The notes: generated by a model not told the origin, from the sequence alone. 6,570 nt of DNA from Nitrospinae bacterium RIFCSPLOWO2_12_39_16 (GCA_001805005.1 MHDO01000094.1:1-6570), one strand, 5' to 3'. Positions 1 to 5,922 are shown, counted from the first letter of the stretch. Program-made: numbers and translations.

Positions 1-441
1 ATGGACACCTTTAATGCCATCCAAATCCATTATATGGGTGCCAAGTTTTTCATAAATCCGAAGGTGATTCCCTTCATTAAATAAGTGTCTGTCAAGGTTG
101 CTAATTATTGGAAGGAATGAATAGGGGTCATGAATCTTGTAGTGCGAGGCTTTAGCCTCGCTGTCATATATCGTTACCGAGAAATAGTATGGGAATATCT
201 CTCTATCTTTTATAAATGTCTCATAAAATCCATCTTTGTGAATGCGGTTAAGCGAATAAACACTTTTCTCATTATTAAAATCAACTGCTAACACCTCAAC
301 TGCCTCAGGCAGGAATGCCCTGATACTGACCCCCCTTTCACCATTTACATGAACATGGTGAATACCCAGAACATTAAAAGGGTCATGATGGTCTGCATGG
401 ACAATCTTATTTATCTCTTTTTGTTCAACTGTTGTTTTCAT
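1..441 (-). CDS. glgB: 1,4-alpha-glucan branching enzyme, N-terminal part (cut by window edge)
   Basis: This is the first 147 codons of an open frame that runs off the window with no stop. GlgB is a cytoplasmic GH13 enzyme that makes alpha-1,6 branches in glycogen. The visible part matches the N-terminal N1 module found in many GlgBs: HHDPFNVLG at residues 18-26, IRAFLPEAVEVLAV near 42-55, FPYYFSV near 84-90, then DPYSFLPII and LDRHLFNEGNHLRIYEKLGTH, ending in DGIKGVH, where family members continue into the CBM48 domain (usually FAVWAPNA). The catalytic barrel lies outside the window, so activity cannot be judged. The start is the ATG 9 nt after the stop of the upstream GT39 gene, which suggests co-transcription. 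No clear Shine-Dalgarno is visible. A palindromic repeat sits in frame at residues 94-102 (SEAKASHYK), in a loop before DPY where relatives appear a few residues shorter. The family call is by recognition, not a search. Confidence 0.9.
   Translation of the reverse strand, partial: MKTTVEQKEINKIVHADHHDPFNVLGIHHVHVNGERGVSIRAFLPEAVEVLAVDFNNEKSVYSLNRIHKDGFYETFIKDREIFPYYFSVTIYDSEAKASHYKIHDPYSFLPIISNLDRHLFNEGNHLRIYEKLGTHIMDLDGIKGVH
138..161. repeat. Short palindromic REP-like element inside glgB
   Basis: The arms GCGAGGCT (144-151) and AGCCTCGC (154-161) form a perfect 8-bp inverted repeat with a 2-nt loop, preceded on the plus strand by TGTAGT. The GC-rich stem stands out in AT-rich surroundings. 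I recall similar TGTAGTGCGAGGC-type palindromes as dispersed repeats in other bacterial genomes, but only one copy is present here, so the repeat status is inferred. In glgB it is read in frame as residues 94-102. Confidence 0.5.
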
Positions 442-450
442 TTAATAAAA

Positions 451-2190
451 TTATGCATACTGCTTCTTACCTATTAAGACAATATATTTTATCACTTCTT
501 CTCTCGTTTTAGGATTAAGAAAGCTGTAACTTATTCTTGATATTGGAAAATAGGGAAATCTACCAAGAACTACCATCTCATTTCTATAACCCTGCGACAG
601 TAAATTATATTCATTTTCATCAGTAATAACAAACCTTTCTTTTGGAGAATTGATAAATTGTAACATGGAATCTTCAGAGCCTATCTCATTTAATTTTTTA
701 CCTGTATAAAATATAAGCGATTGAAATAGGCGGGTTTTATAAAAACCAATTTCAAACTCTTTGCCGCTGACCTTCTTTATTGCCTCAGATATGGGTTTTG
801 CAGGTTTGTATGTGTCAAAGGTTGGCTGGAATTTTAGCGATACGAGAAGCTGTATCATCATAATAAGCAGAATCATCCACGCCTTTGTTATAAAAAATTC
901 TTTTTTCAAGGTGGAAATTAAAATGTAAGAGGTAGAAATAACGACACCTGAAATAAGGAGATATACAAAGGTATCCAGAGATTCTCTAAAGAATAAAAAT
1001 GAAGATACAAGTGCTATAATCAGAAGGGGAATAGAAAATAGAGAGAACAGATATTCGACTATCCCTTTTCCTTTACGGGAATCAATATAAATACCTGCAC
1101 CGAGAGACGCTGCCGGTATTACTACGGATAGATAGTTTGGAAGGCTAAACTTGGATAATGAGAAAAAAACAAAGGGGATATAAAACCAGAGGAGCAAAAA
1201 TAAATTTGTGTCCTTTCCTTCAACTGACCCCTTAACACCTTGATCCCTTGACCCCTTTTCTTTCAGCCAGTAATATTGCTGATAAAACCACAATATCCAC
1301 CATGGAAAGAAATACCAGAAGAATGTATGTGCTAAGAAAAAATGTCCGCCGGGATTCGGCTCATATACTCCCTTAACAAGGAACTTTTTAAAATTCTCAT
1401 GGATGATATTCTTTTCAAGGAACCCAAAGCCGTATCTGTGTGTCATGTAAATATACCACGGTGTGATTAATGTTATAAGCAGAAGCAAACCGTGAAAGGG
1501 CTTCAACTTTTTAAAAGAACCCCAATCTCTTTTCAGGAGTATAAACATAAATACTATTGAAACAGGGAATATTATTCCAATAGGTCCTTTGGTTAATGTT
1601 GCACCAGCCATACCAATATAAACATATAGAAATCCTTTAATAGAATTTTGCCCTTTGTAGATATAGTTATAGAATCCATAAATTGAAAGCGTGATGAAGA
1701 ATGTGAGTGTTATATCCATCCTTGCATCTCTCATCATGCTGTAAAAACCCACATTGGCACAGAGGACAAGACATGCCCATAATCCTGTATCAGAAGACCT
1801 TATATTTTTCCCAAAGAGATAGGTGAGGGATAAAACACCTAATGCCGCCATAAATGATGGAAGTCTTACCGCCCATTCATTTATTCCAAAAATTGCGTAA
1901 AATATTTGAAGAAGCCAATATTGAAAAGGTGGTTTTGAAAACTCAGTTTCAAAATTATAGTAGGTGCTGAAGTAGTCCCCCGATACAAACGCCTCTCTTG
2001 CCACCTCAGCATAAATCGCCTCATCAATCTCAAGTAAGGGAGAAGAGCCGAGTCTTACGAGGAAAGAGAGAATAAATACAGTAAGAAGAATTTTTAAACC
2101 TGTTGTTGAGGAGAAATGTTTTATTTTTGAGACGAGCTTAACTTCATAAGCCTTCAATCTTTCTTTATTTTTAAAGTCTTTTTCATGCAT
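451..2190 (-). CDS. ArnT/PMT-like membrane glycosyltransferase, GT39 family
   Basis: This 579-residue polytopic protein resembles bacterial GT39/GT83-type transferases (ArnT and relatives), which move a sugar from an undecaprenyl- or polyprenyl-phosphate donor to lipid A or another acceptor on the outer face of the inner membrane. The first TM helix is at about 33-48. It is followed by EIDEAIYA (54-61), whose acidic pair D56/E57 sits where the family's catalytic loop lies, then FSKPPFQYWL (84-93), RDARMD (154-159; second conserved acidic site), TKGP (200-203), and SLSKFSLPNYLSVVIP (344-359), the usual FSxSxxKLPxY-type signature. About 12-13 TM segments end near 452, leaving a soluble C-terminal domain of about 125 residues with FYTGKKL (494-500). 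The length fits the family. The sugar and acceptor cannot be predicted, so no symbol is given. The start ATG lies 21 nt after the upstream gene's stop, without a clear Shine-Dalgarno. A loop at 311-327 (EKGSRDQGVKGSVEGKD) is encoded by degenerate octamer repeats. Confidence 0.88.
   Translation of the reverse strand: MHEKDFKNKERLKAYEVKLVSKIKHFSSTTGLKILLTVFILSFLVRLGSSPLLEIDEAIYAEVAREAFVSGDYFSTYYNFETEFSKPPFQYWLLQIFYAIFGINEWAVRLPSFMAALGVLSLTYLFGKNIRSSDTGLWACLVLCANVGFYSMMRDARMDITLTFFITLSIYGFYNYIYKGQNSIKGFLYVYIGMAGATLTKGPIGIIFPVSIVFMFILLKRDWGSFKKLKPFHGLLLLITLITPWYIYMTHRYGFGFLEKNIIHENFKKFLVKGVYEPNPGGHFFLAHTFFWYFFPWWILWFYQQYYWLKEKGSRDQGVKGSVEGKDTNLFLLLWFYIPFVFFSLSKFSLPNYLSVVIPAASLGAGIYIDSRKGKGIVEYLFSLFSIPLLIIALVSSFLFFRESLDTFVYLLISGVVISTSYILISTLKKEFFITKAWMILLIMMIQLLVSLKFQPTFDTYKPAKPISEAIKKVSGKEFEIGFYKTRLFQSLIFYTGKKLNEIGSEDSMLQFINSPKERFVITDENEYNLLSQGYRNEMVVLGRFPYFPISRISYSFLNPKTREEVIKYIVLIGKKQYA
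1211..1258. repeat. Degenerate octamer tandem repeat within the GT39 gene
   Basis: Read on the coding (minus) strand, this stretch is a run of related 8-mers: AAAAGGGG, TCAAGGGA, TCAAGGTG, TTAAGGGG, TCAGTTGA. GGGGTCA recurs 24 nt apart, which keeps the reading frame. It encodes a hydrophilic linker, about residues 311-327, between two TM helices. The copies are imperfect and few, so an expanded low-complexity linker is as likely as a true mobile repeat. Confidence 0.4.
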
Positions 2191-2211
2191 CTGATTATCT
2201 AAAATTACAGA

Positions 2212-3102
2212 TTAATCTATTGCTTTCCACATCTTTACGCCACCCTCATAATATTTTATTACCCATCCCTGCTCCAAAAGTTTCTCCATTTTTCGAATTG
2301 TTTCTTCTAACGGCTGTTCTAATGTTTGTGATATTTTCCATATTGGCATTGGGCCTTCTTCGGAAAGGATTTCTATTATCCTATCTTCTATGCTGATTGA
2401 AGTAATTGAGGCAGAACTATCCTCAGAAGAATATATTTTATCTTTTATGATTTCTTGAATAGCCATTTGTTGAGGCTGCTTAACTTTTTTATTGATTTGC
2501 GGAATAAATGTCTTTTTAGCTACAGGTTGTATTATTTCAACAGTATCATTTTTAATTTCTTCTACTCCGTTTTGCTGGTATTTATTTGTAATTGAAGGTT
2601 CTTCTTTCTGTCTATCATTTGTTCTGAGAAGTTTCCAAAGAGGTTCTAACGCTTTTTTTCGGTTGGAATAATATTCAGCACCTCTCACTCTAAAAAACTG
2701 CCAGTTACACCTCTCTAAAACTTTTTGTCGCATTAAATCATTTTGATACTGTTTGTCGGATAGTAAAATTGTTTTACTGTTCTTGAAGATGCTTTCTTTC
2801 AGTTTCGGCATACCATCTTCATCAGTCAAACTTTCTTTCACAATCCAGTCGTGAAGCGTATCGCTTAGCTTTGGAAAAGCTGGCGGTTGTGGTTCTCCCT
2901 TTGGCTTATTTATTTTCAGCCAGTAGTCAGCATCTTGGTTGAAGTTGGGGAAAGTGATGCAGTCAAAAATTTCATACTTCGGAATATCAGAAAACCAGAT
3001 GATGTTTTCATACTGCTCAAGGTTTCTAATAGGCAAACTCCTGAGTTTTGAAAACTCACGCAGGTAATTGAATATCTGTAAGTATTTTTCTTTTTTCATC
3101 AT
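2212..3102 (-). CDS. Internally deleted relative of a large SF1 helicase-nuclease; keeps N-terminal domain, nuclease tail and winged helix
   Basis: The product has 296 residues and three parts. Residues about 5-107 (LREFSKLRSLPIRN, ENIIWFSDIP, ADYWLKINKPKGEPQPPAFP) resemble the N-terminus of large AAA/superfamily-I helicase proteins, commonly well over 1000 residues, often found in defence islands. Residues about 115-160 (DKQYQNDLMRQKVLERCNW, FFRVRGAEYYSNRKKALEPLW) resemble the tail of the Vsr/MTES_1575-like nuclease domain that normally ends those proteins. No Walker A or other helicase motif lies between, and the catalytic strand expected just before DKQY (usually ECDG-like) is absent. The two ends meet near residues 107-115. 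A polar linker (163-237) leads to a winged-helix-like segment (238-293; IWKISQTLEQPLEETIRKMEKL). The frame is intact, so it may still be made, possibly as a DNA-binding or non-catalytic protein, or it may be a decaying remnant. The ATG at 3102 was chosen; a second ATG follows at once. GGAAA lies about 13 nt upstream. Domain assignments are from memory of the family. Confidence 0.65.
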   Translation of the reverse strand: MMKKEKYLQIFNYLREFSKLRSLPIRNLEQYENIIWFSDIPKYEIFDCITFPNFNQDADYWLKINKPKGEPQPPAFPKLSDTLHDWIVKESLTDEDGMPKLKESIFKNSKTILLSDKQYQNDLMRQKVLERCNWQFFRVRGAEYYSNRKKALEPLWKLLRTNDRQKEEPSITNKYQQNGVEEIKNDTVEIIQPVAKKTFIPQINKKVKQPQQMAIQEIIKDKIYSSEDSSASITSISIEDRIIEILSEEGPMPIWKISQTLEQPLEETIRKMEKLLEQGWVIKYYEGGVKMWKAID

Positions 3103-3155
3103 AGCAATTATATTTCCAAATAAAATTTAAATAAATCCCCCTGTTCTTCTTTATC

Positions 3156-3302
3156 TTAAAATTCATTGGCTTTTTCAATAATCTTGTTGACAGTTGAAGA
3201 AGTTGCCTTTTCTATTGTAAAACTGATTGTCCCGGCACTGACAAGTTCTTCAATCTCAGGCACAAACAAACTAAGGTCAGCAGTTAATCCGTTAACGCTC
3301 AT
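3156..3302 (-). CDS. Possible small protein of 48 residues, unrecognised
   Basis: This short frame starts with ATG 20 nt after the HEPN gene stop and encodes MSVNGLTADLSL... ending in KIIEKANEF, then TAA. It has a balanced composition, no TM segment and no cysteine. I do not recognise it. The C-terminal part (GTISFTIEKATSSTVNKII) is faintly like a segment of P-type ATPases, which is not enough for a call. Its position suggests a third cistron of the MNT-HEPN operon or a gene fragment. No strong Shine-Dalgarno is visible upstream. The remaining DNA between it and the helicase-nuclease relative (3103-3155) shows no feature I can support. Confidence 0.35.
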   Translation of the reverse strand: MSVNGLTADLSLFVPEIEELVSAGTISFTIEKATSSTVNKIIEKANEF

Positions 3303-3322
3303 GTTTTTTTAATTCTTTTTTG

Positions 3323-3778
3323 TCAAAACAACATTTTCTGTAAATTCGCTTTCTGTATTTTATCCATTATCTCTCTGACAAACCTTTCAGCACTCTCAAG
3401 AGATTTTGTTGCCTCTGTTCTGGAAATCGGCCTTTCTGGTTCGTATATAAAGTCATGCCTTTTTATCCTCATCCTGTTAAATCTTTCTGTTAAGTTTCTG
3501 AATTCCTCACTGAGCACCTCCGCACAAAAATCTACTACAGTCTTATGCTGGTTTTTGCCTTTAGGGCGATAACCCATAGAGAACATTAATGCCCTGCCAG
3601 CTCTGAGCATTGCATGATATGATATTGTGTAAGCCCACTCTTCATCTATTTCAATATTTGCCTTTGCTGTGATAAGGTCTTTTCTGGCACGATTAATATT
3701 AGAAATAATCTGTTTGTCACTGAAACTTACCTTTTCTATCAGCCCCTGTGATTCAAGCCTCTTTAAGTCCACTTTCAT
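3323..3778 (-). CDS. HEPN-domain protein (UPF0332-like), likely toxin partner of the MNT gene
   Basis: This 151-residue all-helical protein has the HEPN pattern: a leading LKRLESQGLIEKV, then ARKDLITAKANI (31-42), AYTISYHAMLRAGRALMFSMGYRP (49-72) with the conserved YHAMxxAxRAL core, HKTVVDF (78-84), and RMRIKRHDFIY (102-112). The last segment is the expected RNase or regulatory motif: R102 and H108 are five residues apart (Rx4-6H), with Y112 close by. In characterised MntA-HepT systems the HEPN protein is an RNase toxin, and the MNT protein silences it by adding AMP to a tyrosine near this motif. The spacing here differs from the RX4HXY of HepT, so the same chemistry is only inferred. The start overlaps the end of the MNT gene by 26 nt in another frame, with AGGGG directly before the ATG, so translation is probably coupled. 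The antitoxin-first, toxin-second order fits a two-gene module. Confidence 0.82.
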   Translation of the reverse strand: MKVDLKRLESQGLIEKVSFSDKQIISNINRARKDLITAKANIEIDEEWAYTISYHAMLRAGRALMFSMGYRPKGKNQHKTVVDFCAEVLSEEFRNLTERFNRMRIKRHDFIYEPERPISRTEATKSLESAERFVREIMDKIQKANLQKMLF

Positions 3779-4340
3779 CCCCTATCAGCATAATCTTCCT
3801 GCCCTTTAAGGTGTCTGTAATGAATCCATCTTTTCGTCTTTTTTTACTCAAAAACTCTTTGTAATCATAATTTATATAGTTTATAGTCCTGCCAAATCTC
3901 TTTTCAAGGTTGCTTATAAGTGAATCAAGTGTATCTAAATCCACATCCCCAATAATCATCAGGTCAATATCACTATCTACCCTTTCCTCCTCTCTGGCAT
4001 AAGAGCCATATACAAAGGCATATTTGATACCTGGAAGCTTTTTGAGGGCAGACTTGAGGTCTCCAATAACCCCGATAGTTTTAAGGACAAGTCCTTTCAG
4101 TTCATTAAAGAACGAACAATCTTTATTTGCCTGAAAATATTTTAGGTTGCCTTCTCTTGCTGATGAGAGAATTCCAATTTTCTCAAGATTTGATAGTTCA
4201 CGGCTTAGATTGGTAGAGTCTTCTTTAAGAATAATTGCAAGCTGGCGCACAAAGAAGCTTTCGTCATGGTGCATATAAAACCATGCCAACACCTTTGCTC
4301 TGGTTCTTGAGCCAAATATTCTTTCTATCGCCTGTTTCAT
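3753..4340 (-). CDS. Winged-helix plus MNT-type nucleotidyltransferase, likely antitoxin and autoregulator
   Basis: This 195-residue protein has two domains. Residues about 1-75 form an ArsR/MarR-like winged helix (IERIFGSRTRAKVLAWF, FFVRQLAIILKEDSTNLSRELSNLEKIGIL), followed by GNLKYFQANKDCSFF and ELKGLVLKTIGV. Residues about 104-190 form the minimal nucleotidyltransferase fold with GSYAREEERVDSDID, an exact GSX10DXD motif (G112, S113, D124, D126; metal and NTP binding). It probably transfers nucleotides to the HEPN partner encoded by the overlapping downstream gene and may repress its own promoter through the winged helix. The frame stays open upstream to an ATG at 4388, but the extra 16 residues (MIAVILTAIAVIFTTD) are encoded by promoter and operator repeats, and that ATG lies between the -35 and -10 boxes, upstream of the predicted transcript. 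The ATG at 4340 matches where relatives begin and gives a leader of about 25 nt. No Shine-Dalgarno is visible. Confidence 0.85.
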   Translation of the reverse strand: MKQAIERIFGSRTRAKVLAWFYMHHDESFFVRQLAIILKEDSTNLSRELSNLEKIGILSSAREGNLKYFQANKDCSFFNELKGLVLKTIGVIGDLKSALKKLPGIKYAFVYGSYAREEERVDSDIDLMIIGDVDLDTLDSLISNLEKRFGRTINYINYDYKEFLSKKRRKDGFITDTLKGRKIMLIGDESGLKEA

Positions 4341-4350
4341 ATCTGTAGTA

Positions 4351-4385
4351 AATATTACTGCAATTGCAGTTAATATTACTGCAAT
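4351..4385 (-). promoter_or_regulatory. Tandem direct-repeat operator of the MNT-HEPN module
   Basis: The 14-mer ATTGCAGTAATATT occurs exactly twice (4385-4372 and 4364-4351, reading down the minus strand), with a 21-bp period, close to two DNA turns. Each copy begins an imperfect palindrome: GCAGT-N7-ACTGC in the first and AGTAA-N3-TTACT in the second. The first covers the -10 box and the second covers the early transcript. This is the layout expected for repression by a dimeric winged-helix protein, most simply the MNT product itself. Binding is inferred. Confidence 0.6.
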
Positions 4386-4401
4386 CATTTATTTCTGTCA
4401 A
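4373..4401 (-). promoter_or_regulatory. Sigma70-type promoter for the MNT-HEPN operon
   Basis: On the minus strand a perfect -35 box TTGACA (4401-4396) is followed by a 17-nt spacer (4395-4379) and the -10 box TAATAT (4378-4373). Transcription would start near 4366, about 25 nt before the ATG at 4340. The promoter lies just past the end of the GH-like gene, so the module has its own transcription. The -10 box lies in the first operator repeat. Confidence 0.7.
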
Positions 4402-4430
4402 TATTGTATTCCATTAATTACATACAATAT
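4401..4430. repeat. AT-rich inverted repeat at the GH-like gene end
   Basis: ATATTGTAT (4401-4409) and ATACAATAT (4422-4430) are perfect 9-bp inverted arms around a 12-nt loop. The element covers the last codons and stop of the GH-like gene and abuts the -35 box of the MNT promoter. It has no GC-rich stem or U-tract, so it is not a convincing terminator. It could be a protein-binding site upstream of the promoter or chance in AT-rich DNA. Confidence 0.4.
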
Positions 4431-5922
4431 ATGTCGGGCTTTTTTGCAGGTCTATTCCACCTTCTTTTAAATGTATAGTTTCACCATCTCTCCATGTAGC
4501 CTGACATTTATTCCTATCAAATATATTAACCCTTTTTTTGTAAACATTCAGGGTCCAGCCTACATATATCTTTTGATTATCCTTCTCAAATTCAAATATA
4601 AATACACCCTCTTTATCCCTATCTTCATCAGGAGGGGATAAGTGGTAGATATCAGACAGATTTTTTATGAATCTGCTGTTACTCAGAAATCCTGTCATGG
4701 TTTTATATGCATTATAGGCAGGGCGGGTTTTAAATATCCTTGGGTCACCCTGATAGATGAATTTATGATGCACCTCCGGGGCATCCTCTTTTTCTGGATT
4801 ATTATTGTCATCAAAAATGCCTTCTTTATAACTTGCATAATGTCCCCAGTAAACTCTATCAGTATAACCGCCTGCCGCTGAAAGGACATAATATCTTACA
4901 AGGTAGTCGGCATAATCATCTACATTTGTCAACCTTTCCTTAGAAGAGTTATAAAATGGTGCAGGGACATCCAAATTCCACTGTGTAAAAGAGGATATAA
5001 ATGTTTTTATTCCATACTTTTCAGATACTACATCAAGAAACTTTGATTTATTGAGAAGGTCCATTTTGACTAAATTTTTTAACCTCCTGCCAAGGACATG
5101 CTCATCATAAAATTCAGGCTGAATAGCCCTGTCAACAAACAGATTATCAGTTGAGCCTTGAATATTAATCCCCTCATCCTTTATTGCCTCAAATATTGCC
5201 ACCTGCCAGAATGGCTCAAAATCCTGGATATTGGGTGCAAATACATTAACCTGATATTTTATTGCAACCTCAGATGCAATTTTTAATGCTGTTATATAGT
5301 CGGGAATGGTATAGCCTGACCATTCTTTACGATTCGGAACAGAGCCGATTTCATAATTCTTTATATCAGAGGAAAATCTGCTCATTATATCTTCTAAAAA
5401 TTTTCTCCATTTATCCTGTATCCCTTTCTCACTCATTCTGCCAGCCTCTTCTTTTGACTGGACAAGGTGAAGGAGAATATCAAATCCCCCTTTCTCCCCC
5501 TTTGAAAAAGGGGGGCTGGGGGGATTTATAAGTTTATTTAAAAACCTCTCTATATGGACTTTATTTGATTCATAGCCATAGTCAACTCTGACAGACTGAA
5601 CCCCCATCTCTAAAAGGTTTTTTATGATATGCTCATCTCCTTCAGGGAAGCTGGATGGAGCAACATTTAACCCAAAAAATCGGCTGTCAATTTTATGCTC
5701 ATGGAATTCTGGTTTCTCCCAGAAATCCTTTAAATATAATGGCAGATTTTTTATATTGGCGAAGATAAGGGAACTTGCGTGCATCGCCTTCTTTTCGGCG
5801 GTGACAGAAGTCTCTCCACTGACAAGGTAGATAATCTTAATGGCTGTTGTAAATTGGATTACAAAGAGAAATACAGCTATAACAGATAATATCAAACTCC
5901 ATTTAAATGTCTTTTTAATCAT
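4414..5922 (-). CDS. Membrane-anchored TIM-barrel glycoside-hydrolase-like protein, probably non-catalytic
   Basis: This 502-residue protein has a basic N-terminus (MIKKTFKW) and one TM helix at about 8-30, so the rest is probably periplasmic. The body resembles clan-A TIM-barrel proteins (GH39/GH5-like) found in LPS and capsule clusters: FFGLNVAPS (82-90), VQSVRVDYGYE (108-118), YEIGSVPNRKEWSGYTIPDY (190-209), TFISSFTQW (307-315), DYADYLVRYYVLSAAGG (336-352), DRVYWG (355-360) and RPAYNAYKTM (400-409). In active relatives the fourth strand reads EVWNEPN-like and the seventh SEFNW- or TEFGW-like. Here the expected acid/base and nucleophile glutamates are V195 and S311, so a sugar-binding or scaffold role seems more likely than hydrolysis. 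The alignment is from memory. A C/G-rich dispersed repeat is read in frame at residues 133-148 (NPPSPPFSKGEKGGFD), in the loop before a barrel strand. The start lies 57 nt after the alanine dehydrogenase stop; no Shine-Dalgarno is visible. The substrate is unknown. Confidence 0.72.
   Translation of the reverse strand: MIKKTFKWSLILSVIAVFLFVIQFTTAIKIIYLVSGETSVTAEKKAMHASSLIFANIKNLPLYLKDFWEKPEFHEHKIDSRFFGLNVAPSSFPEGDEHIIKNLLEMGVQSVRVDYGYESNKVHIERFLNKLINPPSPPFSKGEKGGFDILLHLVQSKEEAGRMSEKGIQDKWRKFLEDIMSRFSSDIKNYEIGSVPNRKEWSGYTIPDYITALKIASEVAIKYQVNVFAPNIQDFEPFWQVAIFEAIKDEGINIQGSTDNLFVDRAIQPEFYDEHVLGRRLKNLVKMDLLNKSKFLDVVSEKYGIKTFISSFTQWNLDVPAPFYNSSKERLTNVDDYADYLVRYYVLSAAGGYTDRVYWGHYASYKEGIFDDNNNPEKEDAPEVHHKFIYQGDPRIFKTRPAYNAYKTMTGFLSNSRFIKNLSDIYHLSPPDEDRDKEGVFIFEFEKDNQKIYVGWTLNVYKKRVNIFDRNKCQATWRDGETIHLKEGGIDLQKSPTYIVCN
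5482..5527. repeat. C/G-rich dispersed palindromic repeat inserted in the GH-like gene
   Basis: The element has outer arms AAATCCCCC (5482-5490) and GGGGGATTT (5519-5527), and inner arms CCCCCTTT and AAAGGGGG, forming a nested imperfect palindrome that contrasts with its AT-rich surroundings. It closely matches a dispersed repeat I know from many unrelated bacterial genomes (AAATCCCCC...CCTTTTTCAAAGGGGG). When read in coding DNA it typically gives PPSPPFSKGEKGGF-type peptides, as here. The insertion keeps the frame. Only one full copy is in the window. Confidence 0.75.

Noticed and set aside
3107..3112. TATAAT on the minus strand just before the helicase-relative start
   Set aside because: A perfect -10 sequence, but only 4 nt from the ATG and with a poor -35 match; it would need a leaderless transcript, and TATAAT is frequent in AT-rich DNA.
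3133..3141. AAATCCCCC, like one end of the C/G-rich dispersed repeat
   Set aside because: Only the 9-bp end matches; the inner arms and the other end are absent, so a repeat remnant cannot be claimed.
4401..4430. Intrinsic terminator of the GH-like gene
   Set aside because: The stem is almost purely A/T with a 12-nt loop and no following U-tract.
4642..4881. Plus-strand open frame of 79 codons
   Set aside because: It lies fully inside the GH-like gene on the other strand, has no recognisable domain, and mirrors the coding pattern of the real gene.
4695..4889. Second minus-strand open frame within the GH-like gene
   Set aside because: Out of frame with a well-supported protein and without any family signature.
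5262..5531. Plus-strand open frame of 89 codons ending in IPLSPPLKKGGWGDL
   Set aside because: Its C-terminus is only the C/G-rich repeat read on the other strand; the rest is antisense to the GH-like gene.
5624..5830. Plus-strand open frame of 68 codons
   Set aside because: Antisense to the N-terminal region of the GH-like gene, with no supporting motif.
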